Positions 7,855 through 18,228 are shown, counted from the stretch's first letter. The stretch is 64,000 nt of DNA from CALXSC01 sp964493475 (GCA_964493475.1 CAZBNS010000001.1:1-64000), one strand, 5' to 3'. The notes: generated by a model from the letters alone, not told the origin. Translations and numbers: made by a program.

Positions 7855-8130
7855 CTATTTTTTAACTGATTCTTTCAAAGTTTTACCAATTGTAAATTTA
7901 ACCTTTTTACCAGCTGGGATTTTAATTTCTTTTCCAGTTCTTGGATTTCTTCCAGTCTTAGCTTTAGTTTTAACAACTTTGAAACTTCCAAAACCAATTA
8001 AAGATACATCTTGTCCTTTTTTGATTGCTTCAATGATTGTGTCAACAAAAGCATTCAACATAGCCTCAGCAGCAACTTTAGTATTGCCAGTCTTTTTAGA
8101 TATTGAATCTATAATTTCTGTTTTAAACAT
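7855..8130 (-). CDS. HU-type DNA-binding protein
   Basis: A 91-aa histone-like protein of the HU/IHF family that bends and compacts DNA as a dimer. It starts MFKTEIIDSISKKTG, has the helical dimer region, then the beta arm signature GFGSFKV and GRNPRTGKEI with the conserved arm-tip proline, and ends KFTIGKTLKESVKK. The frame extends 49 codons further upstream, but that extension is hydrophobic and unlike HU, so I use the internal ATG at 8128-8130, which gives the normal family length. It is a single gene ending in the repeated terminator array. It could be called hupB, but I leave the symbol open because HU paralogues cannot be told apart here. Confidence 0.95.
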   Translation of the reverse strand: MFKTEIIDSISKKTGNTKVAAEAMLNAFVDTIIEAIKKGQDVSLIGFGSFKVVKTKAKTGRNPRTGKEIKIPAGKKVKFTIGKTLKESVKK

Positions 8131-8395
8131 TTTGTTATTTTTATTATTACTATGCCTTTGAATATAAAACATAAAAAAGTAAAGTAAAGAAAAATGTCCT
8201 TTAACAGCAAAAAAATTTATATCATAATCAACCCTTATTTTTCGCCATATAATTCTATTTTTAATAATTAATCGCAAATAATTTAACTAATTCTTTTATT
8301 ATAAACACCTTCAAATCCTATATAAAATGAAAAAACGGTTTTAAAATTACAAAGAGCAGTTAAGTATAATCCATTGATTTTATTATATTAAACAC

Positions 8396-8441
8396 TGGTG
8401 CCGAGAATGTGATTTGAACACACGACCTACTGATTACGAAT
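8396..8441. other. attL: displaced tRNA-Thr 3' half
   Basis: 46 bp identical to 41551-41596, including the encoded CCA complement, T-arm and anticodon-arm 3' side. Similarity stops right after ACGAAT, where the left sequence goes TAGAAG and the right continues into the rest of the tRNA. It is a tRNA fragment, not a functional gene. Confidence 0.93.
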
Positions 8442-8559
8442 TAGAAGTTTAAAGGCGTATTAACCATTGAAAAATATAACTTTAATTGTATTTATTGATT
8501 TATAAAACCCTTAAAAATCATCACGAAAAATCAACATTCATTATCTACAAAAACACAAC

Positions 8560-8579
8560 ACTCGCACACTACTCGCACA
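8560..8579. promoter_or_regulatory. Arm-type repeats ACTCGCACA, left end
   Basis: Two direct copies of ACTCGCACA (8560-8568 and 8571-8579, 11 bp apart) lie 120 bp inside attL. Three more copies in the same direction occur near attR (41461, 41473 and 41496). Short repeats at both ends of a prophage are typical arm-type binding sites for a tyrosine integrase. Confidence 0.7.
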
Positions 8580-8581
8580 CT

Positions 8582-11500
8582 TTAATCAAAATCCTTTCTC
8601 AAATCAAATCCAGTAAATTGCTTTTGGATTTTATTGATATTCTTTGTTGGAATACTTGTCATAGGTTCAGCAAAATCCAATCCCATATTGATAAAGTCCT
8701 GCAATGTTATTTCTCTCTTTTTTAATGTCTCTACAGTTCTCCAAGTATCACTCAATAATGGCAACGAGGCAACAGAATAAACTTGCTGGTTCGTTGCTCG
8801 TTTATATAAGAACTCCGCAATACCATCAGCCACTGGCGATCCAATTGTAAAAGTATTTATGGTTTGCCAACCTATATCTTTAAAATCCTCCAAAATATCA
8901 CTTTCTTTATCGTCCTCATCATCACCCCAAGACAAGAATAAATCCTTTGCTAGTTTTCCCATGTAGGTATAAATTGCTGGTTGGATAATTAAATAATGTA
9001 GCAATGTCTTTGACAATTCGCTTCCCTTTATTTCGCCCTTGTTGTATTGAATAATTGCATTTATTGTATTTCTCTGATACTGGATTCCAGCATTCCTAAA
9101 AGTCAAAAGCATTCTAGTCCAAGCATTTTTATTTTGTTGCGCTGGCGATAACGAAGCATTTAAACCAGATTGCTGAGTTCTTAAAGTATTCTGTTTAAAC
9201 TTCTCAATAGCCTGTTGCTCTGACATTCCAGCTTTAATATTAGCTTGTATATTTGCATAACCACCGAATATAACTGAACCAATATCGCCATACCTAACCA
9301 TTGATGTAAAAATCTCTGTAAAGTTAATGTTGTCAATTCTTCTTCCCAATCCCCCCAAAGCCTTTTCTAATTTCACAAATTCAAAATCATTTGTCATTGC
9401 TCTTTTTAACTCTTGATTATATCCACTATTTAATCTCTCATTGACAAAATCTATTTTTGTCATGTAGTTTATTGTATTTTTTGGATGTATTAATCCGTCT
9501 TTAAAGCTACCTAACCAATCAGTAGTCTTAACATCTATTGAGTAATTGCTTATAGCTCCCATCTGTCTAAAAAACACAGGAAAACTAGCGCCTATTTTAG
9601 CAACCGTCCAGTTAGATAATAACTTGTTGAATAATTTGTTTGTGGTCGTGTAATACTCTTTTCTACTACTCAACGATTGATTATTTAATTGCTCTCGCAT
9701 ACTCTTAATAACGCCATCACCAAACTTATTTTTTATAGCAAATTGGATATCTGGACTATAAAATATATCTGCTATCTGTTTATATTTTTCAGACATATTA
9801 ATTAGGTATTCCGTCTGTTGAATATTACCTACCGCCTTATTGTAAGCATCACTGACTATAGGAATTACATTTTGCACTACCCTCTCTTTTGTAAATGATA
9901 GACTTTTATTTTTTCCATCAAGATCAAGTGAAGTTCCAAACACACTAAAATTATTTTCATGCTCTGATGTAGCTGGCCAGTAATTACTTTCTTTTTTTAG
10001 GTCGGTATTGAACAATCTTATAAACACATCATTCACTTCATCGTAATTATCAACACTATTCATTAAGGAATCTGCAAAGGCTTTTTCATTTTGAGAAAGA
10101 TTTGAGATTAAATCATTTATTTGTTGGTCGCCATAATGTTTATAAAAGTCAGCTTTCTTTTTATCATTCTTTATGGAGTTATAAATATCCATTATTTCCA
10201 TTTTTGAAATCTTTTCTGGTGCTGCGCTCCTAGGGTCGTAAAGGTCATAATCCTTAACTCTCAAATCTCTATTGCTCGCCAGCAACTCCCAGTCATGCTT
10301 TACATTTAAGGTTTCTTTAAGTTCGGCATTCAATCGGTTTTCTTTGTTGAATACTATTTGATTAAGCCTATTCTCATCAAGCTCTAAATTATACTTTTCA
10401 GCAATATTTTTATTCGTTAGGTAATTCATTATGTCAAATTGATTGCCTACTTGATTTACATACAAGCTAGTTGTGAGTTTTGTTTTTAAAGTCTTCTTAT
10501 CTGCCTTGTTATTGTTGATAGCTTCAAGAACTTCATTTTTATTTACCACTTTTTTGTTTCTTTTCAATTCATCGTGCATTAACTTCTCGTCTGCCGAATA
10601 TTTTTTTATATTCAAGACATCATTATAAATACTCTCAATCAATCCTCTACTGCTATCTTTCAAACCCTGTGACTTATAATTCAAAAACTTTTCTTTTAAT
10701 GAATAGGCAAGCGTATCTTTTAGCTCCGCATATTCTAAGCCTCCTTTGAGATTAGCTAACTCATTTATTGCTTGCTCTTGCGAAATCTTGTTGTAGCTTC
10801 TCAAATCCTCAAAAAACTTGTTGACTTCATATAGGTATTTTCCGACCTTGCGGTTTCCTTGTTTTACATTGTTTGTATGAAATAGTTCTTTATCTATCTT
10901 ATCTTTAAGGTGGTTCTTAATTTGCGAATCAATGAGGTTATCAATCTTTTCAATAATGTTCCTCTTGTTTGCTTCAAGTTGTTCTTGTGTTTGAATATTC
11001 TTTATATCGGTTATGAATTTAGATTTATTCTCTGGTGATAAACTGCTTTTTTGGATAATGTCTGTTAGCTGTGATTGAACTTGCTTTATGTCCTGTTTTG
11101 TTCTAGCTTTCAAATATCTAACATCATCTTTTAGTTTGCTGGTTTCTTTTTTGATTGAATCAAAATCATTTTCTGTCATAACTTTTAGTTTGAAGTCTTT
11201 TGATTTTTCAATAATTTCAATAAACTCTTTGTAATTAAATGGAAGAGATGATAACATTTCTTCGGCTTGATTAGATTGATTTATACGGTTTTCGTAGTTT
11301 GCAACTCTGGAAGAATCAGAACTTTTATAAATGTAATTACCACCTCTGTCTTCTTCAATCGCATTGAATAAGTCGTTTATATCAAGGCTTCTATAATCTT
11401 TATTTCCAAAAAATCCGTCTTCAACTGCTTTTTTCAATATGTAATCTGCTGTGTTTTCAAATTTTGTTGCTCCTTTTTTCTCTGTAGATTGCCTTATTAA

Positions 11501-13027
11501 ATCATTAAAACCCATTGATTTTAACTCGCCGCCACCATCATAAATTCCGCCCTGTTGTTTAATCCATTGGCTTAATGTGGCTGGTTGTCTAGGTAGTGGC
11601 TGATTAGCTACTTTTTCCATGAATTTGAGTTGTTTATAGGCTACTTCGTAGCCATCAAAATTAAAAGAAGCATTTTTATTTTTTAGCTGCTTTAGTGTTT
11701 GTTGGAGGTTGCCAACATTGTCTTTTATGCTCTCTCTTATTTTATCAAAATTATCTTGAGACACATCCTTGTTTAAACTAATGTTGTTTAGCTCGGTATC
11801 AACAACTTTTCTCTCATTCTGTAAAATATTGTCAACGATATTTAAGATGTTTTCTTTGCTGTCTTGCTTGCTAATTATTTCCTTAATGTATTTAGCTCCT
11901 TCAACATAGTTATTGCCATTATAGGTTGTATTGTCATTTTCTCTCTTTATGAGATTAATGACTTCTTCCTGTAAGCCTGGGTTTCTCAAAGTGTCCGCTA
12001 CCTTATTAATAGTATTATCAGCCTCAATTTCGGTAGCTCCATTATTGATTAACTCTTGTCTTCCGTTGTAAAATATGTGTCCTATTCCGGCACCACCAGC
12101 ACCACCGATAGCTCCAAGTAATCCAGCATAAAGTGTATCTTGGGCTATCTCTTTTATATTTTTTTCTCTAACGCCAGTAAACACCATAGCGGTGTCTTCA
12201 ATTATGTTCTGTAAACTTTCTTCAATACCCTCGCTTAATGCACCATAAAATATTGATGTTATTACATTATTGCCTTTTATAGCGCTTAATAGTTTTTCCG
12301 TTCCATAATATTCAACAAATGCGTTAGCTGATGCAACACCAATACTTAGAGTGTTAGCCCAACCTCTTGACATTCCACTCTCAATACTTTCTTCATATAA
12401 TTCTTGTTGTCCGCTTATTCCGTATAAAGCAGATATTAAAGCTGGGGATTTTAAGGCGATTGTTGCCATTATATTTGAAGTGACACCGCCTAAATCATAG
12501 CTAACTCCGTCTTTTTCTACCTTTGATAATCCTAACTCATCTATAAACTTTTTTTGAGTGTCTCTCATTTCTAAAGCCGCTTCATCTAAATTAGCTAAAA
12601 ACTCGTCCAAATCCTTTTCTGTATATTTTGATTTATCACTATAAACTAATCTTCCATATTGTGCTGCTACTTTGTGTCCTATACTTCTTTTCGCCGATTG
12701 ATACATATTAATAGGAAAAGCAGTAAACCCTCTTGAAAAATCCAAAGCTTTACTTACTAGAAAATTGTTTGCAAAATCATTTGAATATTTTTTATTGTCA
12801 TCCTGTGATATATCAACCATTCCTACAAAATCTTCTCTTGATTTATTTTTAAACTGAACCAAGTCATTATAATTTATCTTTACTGGATCATTAAAAGTTG
12901 AATTAACAATGTTTTTAGTGTTGTCATTATAAAAGCTGATGTTGTCTTCCGCAACTTCAACCGCACTATTTATATCAAAACCACTATTTTTTACCTCAAC
13001 TGCGGATTCTATATCAAATTCTTCCAT
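8582..13027 (-). CDS. Giant internal virion (DNA ejection) protein, 1481 aa
   Basis: The last and largest gene of the leftward structural operon. By position (after two smaller internal-virion candidates) and size it corresponds to the T7 gp16 class, proteins that leave the capsid during infection and help carry DNA across the cell envelope. The N terminus has a repeated motif, FDIESAVEV then FDINSAVEV. Around residues 190-330 is a hydrophobic, glycine-rich region (AGLLGAIGGAGGAGIGHIF), a plausible membrane-inserting part. The middle (about 360-900) is highly charged and probably coiled coil. The C-terminal third is mixed. I see no lytic transglycosylase motif, unlike T7 gp16. It ends 3 bp from the integrase arm sites. 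The function is inferred mainly from context. Confidence 0.75.
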   Translation of the reverse strand: MEEFDIESAVEVKNSGFDINSAVEVAEDNISFYNDNTKNIVNSTFNDPVKINYNDLVQFKNKSREDFVGMVDISQDDNKKYSNDFANNFLVSKALDFSRGFTAFPINMYQSAKRSIGHKVAAQYGRLVYSDKSKYTEKDLDEFLANLDEAALEMRDTQKKFIDELGLSKVEKDGVSYDLGGVTSNIMATIALKSPALISALYGISGQQELYEESIESGMSRGWANTLSIGVASANAFVEYYGTEKLLSAIKGNNVITSIFYGALSEGIEESLQNIIEDTAMVFTGVREKNIKEIAQDTLYAGLLGAIGGAGGAGIGHIFYNGRQELINNGATEIEADNTINKVADTLRNPGLQEEVINLIKRENDNTTYNGNNYVEGAKYIKEIISKQDSKENILNIVDNILQNERKVVDTELNNISLNKDVSQDNFDKIRESIKDNVGNLQQTLKQLKNKNASFNFDGYEVAYKQLKFMEKVANQPLPRQPATLSQWIKQQGGIYDGGGELKSMGFNDLIRQSTEKKGATKFENTADYILKKAVEDGFFGNKDYRSLDINDLFNAIEEDRGGNYIYKSSDSSRVANYENRINQSNQAEEMLSSLPFNYKEFIEIIEKSKDFKLKVMTENDFDSIKKETSKLKDDVRYLKARTKQDIKQVQSQLTDIIQKSSLSPENKSKFITDIKNIQTQEQLEANKRNIIEKIDNLIDSQIKNHLKDKIDKELFHTNNVKQGNRKVGKYLYEVNKFFEDLRSYNKISQEQAINELANLKGGLEYAELKDTLAYSLKEKFLNYKSQGLKDSSRGLIESIYNDVLNIKKYSADEKLMHDELKRNKKVVNKNEVLEAINNNKADKKTLKTKLTTSLYVNQVGNQFDIMNYLTNKNIAEKYNLELDENRLNQIVFNKENRLNAELKETLNVKHDWELLASNRDLRVKDYDLYDPRSAAPEKISKMEIMDIYNSIKNDKKKADFYKHYGDQQINDLISNLSQNEKAFADSLMNSVDNYDEVNDVFIRLFNTDLKKESNYWPATSEHENNFSVFGTSLDLDGKNKSLSFTKERVVQNVIPIVSDAYNKAVGNIQQTEYLINMSEKYKQIADIFYSPDIQFAIKNKFGDGVIKSMREQLNNQSLSSRKEYYTTTNKLFNKLLSNWTVAKIGASFPVFFRQMGAISNYSIDVKTTDWLGSFKDGLIHPKNTINYMTKIDFVNERLNSGYNQELKRAMTNDFEFVKLEKALGGLGRRIDNINFTEIFTSMVRYGDIGSVIFGGYANIQANIKAGMSEQQAIEKFKQNTLRTQQSGLNASLSPAQQNKNAWTRMLLTFRNAGIQYQRNTINAIIQYNKGEIKGSELSKTLLHYLIIQPAIYTYMGKLAKDLFLSWGDDEDDKESDILEDFKDIGWQTINTFTIGSPVADGIAEFLYKRATNQQVYSVASLPLLSDTWRTVETLKKREITLQDFINMGLDFAEPMTSIPTKNINKIQKQFTGFDLRKDFD

Positions 13028-13039
13028 ATCACATACCTA

Positions 13040-14563
13040 CTATATTTTTTTAACATCAATAATCTTTCCTGTACTATCTTTTAAGACCATTGCTTCGTTG
13101 CCGTTTTTATCTTTCATTCTAACATAACCGCCATTGTTCAAATTTTTATTCCCAACTGCTCCGCTTTTTCTATCATAAGAAATTACATTATTACCAAAGA
13201 CAACCGCATTTGTTTTTTCTTTTAGAGATACAAACCTGTCCTTCACATATTGTTCTTTTATTGCATCCATAATGTTGTTAACGCTATCTAGCGTCTTTTG
13301 ATCGCTTGCATTTAAATTTATCTTGTTTTCTTTTGCGACATTAAAAGCATTTTCATAAAAAAACACTCTATCATCAATGTATGAATCAGAATCGTTTTTA
13401 AAGAAGTCATTTATTCTATTATTTATTTGTTCGCCAGCGGTAGTAATGAACCATCTATCACCATCTTTTAGTCTTTTGTTATTTCCCATAATTTGATTTA
13501 AAGCTAATGTAGTATTAGATAAAAAGTTTTTATATTGAGAGTTTGTAATATTGTTGTTTGCCCTAGCTTCTCTTACAGCGTTTCTAAAATCAATTACACT
13601 TTCTACATTGTTAAGATCAGAGTTTCTTATTTTAAATTTTCCATCCTTATTTTTTATATTAAAAAATTTATATCTTGAATCTAGTTCTGTTAAAACTACA
13701 GCATCCATTATTTTTTGTTGCGGTGTTTTTCTTAAGCTATACACACCATCTTTCTCTTCCTCATCAATAGATTTTTTTAGTTTTCCTATATAGGAAGTTA
13801 TTTTATTATAATCTTCCTGTGATAAATCATATTGTTCTTGTATTGTTTGTGGTTGTTGTATCCATTTATCATAATTACTTACAAAGGTATCTGTATCATT
13901 CTCAAACAAGCCATTAAAATGATTAAATGCACTACTTAGTTTTGTTTGATTGAAAGTCTTATTTATTTTTTCAACATCACTTGTTTTAATAAGATTTTGT
14001 CCCTTAGTTCCAGTTTGTAAAAGAGTTTTATCCATAACTTGTTTATTAATCTGATAATCGGCTGTAGTTTCCGGTGTTAATGTTCCATTAAACATATTAT
14101 CATAATAAACTTGAGCAGAACCAAGCTTGCTATCAATAAATGATAAAATTGAATCTCTATTTTGAGAATCCAATTTATTTTTATAATTCTCATTAGCTTT
14201 TATTAAATAAGTATTTTTCAAAGTTAAATATTGTTTTTCAATATCTAATTTCATTTCATCAGGTAAACCAGCAGACAATTTATTTTTAGTTTCCATAAAA
14301 TCCTTTCCTAATTTTTCAGGATTAGCCGATAAATTACTATATGAATTATACATTGAATTAGATAAAGAACTTGTGGCATCTAGTAATAAGCTATTATATT
14401 CTAATTGTGCTTGTTTAAGTCTTTGTTTTTTTATAATATTAGCTCTATCTTCAGCAAATTTTGAAACACCAACTACATTTTGTGAAACTGCTTGTATTAT
14501 TCCACTATTACTAACTGGATTTACAATCGCCGTTTTTATTTGCTTTTTATACATTGTTCCCAT
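13040..14563 (-). CDS. Internal virion protein candidate, 507 aa
   Basis: A largely helical, Asn/Lys-rich soluble protein (MGTMYKKQIKTAIVNPVSNSG) with no membrane segment and no enzyme motif. It lies between a gp14-like small protein and the giant ejection protein, the place occupied by internal virion protein gp15 in T7-like phages. T7 gp15 is longer (747 aa). The start is supported by AAGGTG five bases upstream of the first ATG; a second ATG is three codons on. The C terminus ends in a small beta-rich tail (GGYVRMKDKNGNEAMVLKD). The role as a virion ejection component is inference from gene order. Confidence 0.7.
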   Translation of the reverse strand: MGTMYKKQIKTAIVNPVSNSGIIQAVSQNVVGVSKFAEDRANIIKKQRLKQAQLEYNSLLLDATSSLSNSMYNSYSNLSANPEKLGKDFMETKNKLSAGLPDEMKLDIEKQYLTLKNTYLIKANENYKNKLDSQNRDSILSFIDSKLGSAQVYYDNMFNGTLTPETTADYQINKQVMDKTLLQTGTKGQNLIKTSDVEKINKTFNQTKLSSAFNHFNGLFENDTDTFVSNYDKWIQQPQTIQEQYDLSQEDYNKITSYIGKLKKSIDEEEKDGVYSLRKTPQQKIMDAVVLTELDSRYKFFNIKNKDGKFKIRNSDLNNVESVIDFRNAVREARANNNITNSQYKNFLSNTTLALNQIMGNNKRLKDGDRWFITTAGEQINNRINDFFKNDSDSYIDDRVFFYENAFNVAKENKINLNASDQKTLDSVNNIMDAIKEQYVKDRFVSLKEKTNAVVFGNNVISYDRKSGAVGNKNLNNGGYVRMKDKNGNEAMVLKDSTGKIIDVKKI

Positions 14564-14578
14564 TATAACACCTTTTGA

Positions 14579-15058
14579 TTATTCATCTTCTTTTAAATTG
14601 TCAGACAAACTAAATAAAGAACTGCTAATACTACCCCACATGCTAGCCCTTGCAATTTTATTATTAACCGCTTGTTGTCCTCTTAAAATAGTAGCTTGTC
14701 TTTCTGCATTCTTTTGAATTGTCTGCACATCTTCGCCAAAGTTTTTAGCGGAATGTTCCAAGTTTTCTTGAACGGAACCGCTTGATGTTTTTATGCCTCT
14801 TTGAATTGCATTATATTGAACTCTACCAATATTTTCATTAAACTGTTCTCTCATTTCGTTTACTTGTTCCAAAGCTGACAATTGAACTTGACTTGCTTGA
14901 ATACCTAAAGAGGCATTTTGAGATTTTAATAAATTGTAATTGATAGTAGAACCAACTATATTGGCTAATGCGCTCGCACCATATAGAATATTTTGAGAAT
15001 TTTTTGAATCTTCGTCGTCTAATAAACTATAATTATTTTTATTATTTCTACGAGCCAT
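14579..15058 (-). CDS. gp14-like internal virion protein candidate
   Basis: A 159-aa Gln/Asn-rich helical protein. After a polar start (MARRNNKNNYSLLDDEDS) it has a moderately hydrophobic Ala-rich segment (ILYGASALANIVGSTI), long amphipathic helices with many Gln (IQASQVQLSALEQVNEMREQ), and another small-residue segment (ASMWGSISSSLFSL) near the end. T7-like gp14 proteins have this make-up and form a pore in the outer membrane during DNA ejection. It lies 2 bp downstream of tail tubular protein B. The short motif SLLDDEDSKNSQ resembles the tail SLLDNETLG of the 90-aa protein at 24657-24929, possibly a shared virion-targeting signal. Confidence 0.65.
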   Translation of the reverse strand: MARRNNKNNYSLLDDEDSKNSQNILYGASALANIVGSTINYNLLKSQNASLGIQASQVQLSALEQVNEMREQFNENIGRVQYNAIQRGIKTSSGSVQENLEHSAKNFGEDVQTIQKNAERQATILRGQQAVNNKIARASMWGSISSSLFSLSDNLKEDE

Positions 15059-15060
15059 AT

Positions 15061-17619
15061 TTATCTTCCGTAATTAATATTTAACACAATTGATTTAACT
15101 TCTAAATAATCAAATCTGCTTTCTATTGTAAATTTATTCTCATTTTTCCAGTCGCTACAAGCATATAAATTAAAAATATTTTTATCAGAACTTACTGTCT
15201 GATCATTAAATGTTAATTTTGTTGTATCATTAGTTGTAATTGTGGCTTTAGAAATACGAGATTTTATAGTTGTAGTTTGTCTGCCAACACTTAAATTATT
15301 ACTAATTAATTTGCACTTTATATCTAAACCAATATAAACAGTATCTGTTATTGTTTCGCTCAAAGTGATTGCTCCATCAATAACGAAATAATTACCATAA
15401 TCTTTCATATCAGAATAAACCCTTACTTCAAGATTATTATATATACCTAAATCACTAATTTCATTACTATTATTAACTGAAACGATACTTGTGAAATCGG
15501 TTTTCAAATTTTCTAATTTTTCTAAAAATAAAACTTCATTTCTTTTTATCAAAAAATAAGTAGAATCACCCAAAATAATCATATCTTTTATTTCACCATT
15601 AGAACTTTCAAATCTTGTAAAAGCATTTATATTTTGTTCTAACAAAACATTTCCTACAGCAACAGTTCCATCATCATTTACTAAATAAACAAAGTTCCCA
15701 TCTTCAAAATTACTGTTAAAATCAATAGCCATTCTTACCGGATCTTTAATCATTTGATTATTTAATAGAGTTAAAGCACTTGCATTAAATGTTGATTGTT
15801 CGTAGTTATAAACAAATGTGTTTACATTTAATCCTTTTCTGTCAATAAATAAAGTTACTCCAGCAATATCTTTAGGTTCCGCCATTCTTTTACTTCCAAC
15901 TGATGATGTTTGTGCGAAGAATATACTGTTCGGTGTTAAATTATTTTCGTTAGCTACAAACTCAGCGCCGCCGCTAAATACTTGTAATCCTCTATTTCCA
16001 TAGAGATTAACTATTTCGTTATTTTGTTTGCTTGATAAATCAATATTTATTCCATCGTTATCATAATTTCCTACATTATTAAAATCATGATATTGACTTA
16101 ACCTGCTGCTGCATATATTTAATGGTTTTTGTGCTGAGCCGCCAAACCATAATCTTTCTTGATAAAATAAACAAGAGTTAGGCCATCCTCTAGTAATGCT
16201 CCAAATTGGTTCATAACCAGTTATATATTTAAAATTTGTAAATGCATCTGTTGTATAAAAAGGAATTATGGTATAACCAAATACCTTTGTTGTTGAGCTA
16301 TATTCTGTAATTCTAAATCGTCCACCACCTCCATCAATAATTTGTCCAACACTAGCGCTTGTAAAAAAGTTTGCACTAGCCGTCAAATAACCAGTTCCTT
16401 CTTCTGTTGATGGTGTTAAAGTTTTTGTTGATTCTGTTGTTGATGTTTCACCATCAAACGCAAAAACTGGAATTTTATTTAAAGTAAATTCGCCAAAAGA
16501 CCAGCCGCTTGAAGTTCTTTGCAATAATTGCGGATGTATATTGGGATGAGTAAAAACCATCATATTTTCAGTCTGAGTAACCTTTAGCTTTTCAAATAAA
16601 TTTGAAGTGAGTATTGAGGCTTGGAGTGATGCAATAAATACATCATTTTTATAAATAAGAATATAGCCATCTTGAATACAGATTATATATTGGTTGTCGT
16701 TGTCAAAAACAAAATCAAATAATTTGGCATCTGCAGCAGTTGCTCCTAAAATACCGTAAGTCATACTGTCCACTTGTAATTTGCTGACTATATAATCATT
16801 ATCTTTTTTTACTAGTTTGAATTGTGTGTAATTTGTATCACTAGGAATATTTAAATCTATATTTAAAATAGTATCGCTGCTAACTTCAAACTCCACTAAG
16901 TCAATATAATTATTATTACTATCCTTGCCTTGAAGAGTTAATTTAGTTTTGTAAACTGCGTCATTAATTAAAGTCACAGATACACTGCCTGGATTTGTAG
17001 TAAATGCGCCAGTATTTTGATTTAAACCTCCAGCAACAGAACCGTCATAATTCAATGAAGCATTTACAATAGGTTTTTTTGTCCAAGTTCCGCCGAATGT
17101 AAATGGAAGAGTTTTTTGTGTATCATAACCAAAACCAGCATCTACAACATTTACTTTTGTAAAATGATATTCAAAATAACTGGTATAAGGACCATGTGGT
17201 TGTGTTTTTTGTAAATCACAAGTAAATTTTCCGGTTGTGGTTTTTTTTAAAGTTATTCCATTAAATCTTAAAAAGTTAATAGTTCCAGTACTTGAACTAA
17301 AATCAATATCAAATATTGCACCTGTATTGTCAGCTAGTAAATTTGTAGTTTCAAATGTATTTATATTGTCAAATAAGTAGCTAACTGTTCCACCAAACCA
17401 CGATGTAACAGTTGGTTGAGTGATTCCAGTTGTATCAATAGTTTTTATGCTATCAATCTTTTTAGTTCCCATTCTAGTTTTAAAACCGCCAAAAATCGTA
17501 GGAATATAATTTTTTATATAACTTGCAGAATCATCTAAAATACTTAAATCAGTTCTCTCATTAGACAACTGGTTAATTTCGCCCTTTGTAAATTTAACTC
17601 TTCTTTGCTGAGTTTTCAT
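15061..17619 (-). CDS. Tail tubular protein B-like (nozzle)
   Basis: An 852-aa beta-rich protein. Its N terminus carries a family-like pattern: KFTKGEINQLSNERTDL followed by YIKNYIPTIFGGFKTRMGT, comparable to the 'F-GG-SP-L--R-DL--Y--G---NF-P---GG---RPGT' start of T7-like tail nozzle proteins. It then shows repeated beta segments rich in Thr, Asn and Ser, and a conserved-looking middle (WSITRGWPNSCLFYQERLWFGGS). It should form the tip of the short tail and, with no separate fibre gene visible, may also contact the host surface. It sits 2 bp after tail tubular protein A and 2 bp before the next gene, so the operon is very tight. Confidence 0.85.
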   Translation of the reverse strand: MKTQQRRVKFTKGEINQLSNERTDLSILDDSASYIKNYIPTIFGGFKTRMGTKKIDSIKTIDTTGITQPTVTSWFGGTVSYLFDNINTFETTNLLADNTGAIFDIDFSSSTGTINFLRFNGITLKKTTTGKFTCDLQKTQPHGPYTSYFEYHFTKVNVVDAGFGYDTQKTLPFTFGGTWTKKPIVNASLNYDGSVAGGLNQNTGAFTTNPGSVSVTLINDAVYKTKLTLQGKDSNNNYIDLVEFEVSSDTILNIDLNIPSDTNYTQFKLVKKDNDYIVSKLQVDSMTYGILGATAADAKLFDFVFDNDNQYIICIQDGYILIYKNDVFIASLQASILTSNLFEKLKVTQTENMMVFTHPNIHPQLLQRTSSGWSFGEFTLNKIPVFAFDGETSTTESTKTLTPSTEEGTGYLTASANFFTSASVGQIIDGGGGRFRITEYSSTTKVFGYTIIPFYTTDAFTNFKYITGYEPIWSITRGWPNSCLFYQERLWFGGSAQKPLNICSSRLSQYHDFNNVGNYDNDGINIDLSSKQNNEIVNLYGNRGLQVFSGGAEFVANENNLTPNSIFFAQTSSVGSKRMAEPKDIAGVTLFIDRKGLNVNTFVYNYEQSTFNASALTLLNNQMIKDPVRMAIDFNSNFEDGNFVYLVNDDGTVAVGNVLLEQNINAFTRFESSNGEIKDMIILGDSTYFLIKRNEVLFLEKLENLKTDFTSIVSVNNSNEISDLGIYNNLEVRVYSDMKDYGNYFVIDGAITLSETITDTVYIGLDIKCKLISNNLSVGRQTTTIKSRISKATITTNDTTKLTFNDQTVSSDKNIFNLYACSDWKNENKFTIESRFDYLEVKSIVLNINYGR

Positions 17620-17621
17620 GG

Positions 17622-18206
17622 CTAAAACCTCGCACTGTAATATGGATTAGATTTTATTACTTTGTCAGGTTGTTGTTTAGCATCTAATCGTTTTGCTATA
17701 ATATATTGTTCTGTAGTTTTTGCATTTAAATACTGCAATAATTCTGTATCACCAGTCAATAACATACATTTATCAAATGCTATTTTATATTTTAAATATT
17801 GAATGAAATGATCAGGAAATAAACTTGTTTCAACTCTTTTTATATAGTTAAAATAAACAGTTTCAGAGTTTGTATAAAATTTGTCTTTAATCTCATAATC
17901 ACTTATTAATGAAGTCCTTTCTTTATTAGAAAATGGATTAATTAAAATTAAAAATCCTGTTGGCAAAGTGTAAGCACAAGAGAATTTATAGTCGCTTACA
18001 CTTCCTTTAGTTATTAATTGAACCGTATCTATTGCAAAACTCCACCTATATTCTGATAGAGATTGACAAATAAGGCTTTCATACCCAAAATTAATTTTCT
18101 CAACAGTATCAATAGTTTCATCATCAAAATCGCCAAAATCCTCACTAATACCAAGTGATTGCAAAGCTAATTTTTTTAATTTACTATCTGCCGTTATTTC
18201 TGCCAT
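17622..18206 (-). CDS. Tail tubular protein A-like (adaptor)
   Basis: A 194-aa protein with the outline of the T7 gp11 adaptor: a helical N terminus (KLKKLALQSLGISEDF), ICQSLSEYRWSFAIDTVQL (matching the typical 'L--h-W-FA----L' pattern), then YTLPTGFLILINPF and a C-terminal helix bundle with YLKYKIAFDKCMLLTGD and an end rich in Tyr/Ser (SNPYYSARF). In T7-like phages this ring joins the portal to the tail nozzle. Its neighbour tail tubular protein B confirms the pair. The start codon is the first ATG. Confidence 0.85.
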   Translation of the reverse strand: MAEITADSKLKKLALQSLGISEDFGDFDDETIDTVEKINFGYESLICQSLSEYRWSFAIDTVQLITKGSVSDYKFSCAYTLPTGFLILINPFSNKERTSLISDYEIKDKFYTNSETVYFNYIKRVETSLFPDHFIQYLKYKIAFDKCMLLTGDTELLQYLNAKTTEQYIIAKRLDAKQQPDKVIKSNPYYSARF

Positions 18207-18228
18207 ATATGAAAGCCTTTATTTACTA

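Noticed and set aside
8396..8470. A second tRNA-Thr gene at the left prophage end
   Set aside because: Only the 46-bp 3' half matches; the D-arm and 5' acceptor are missing, so it is attL.
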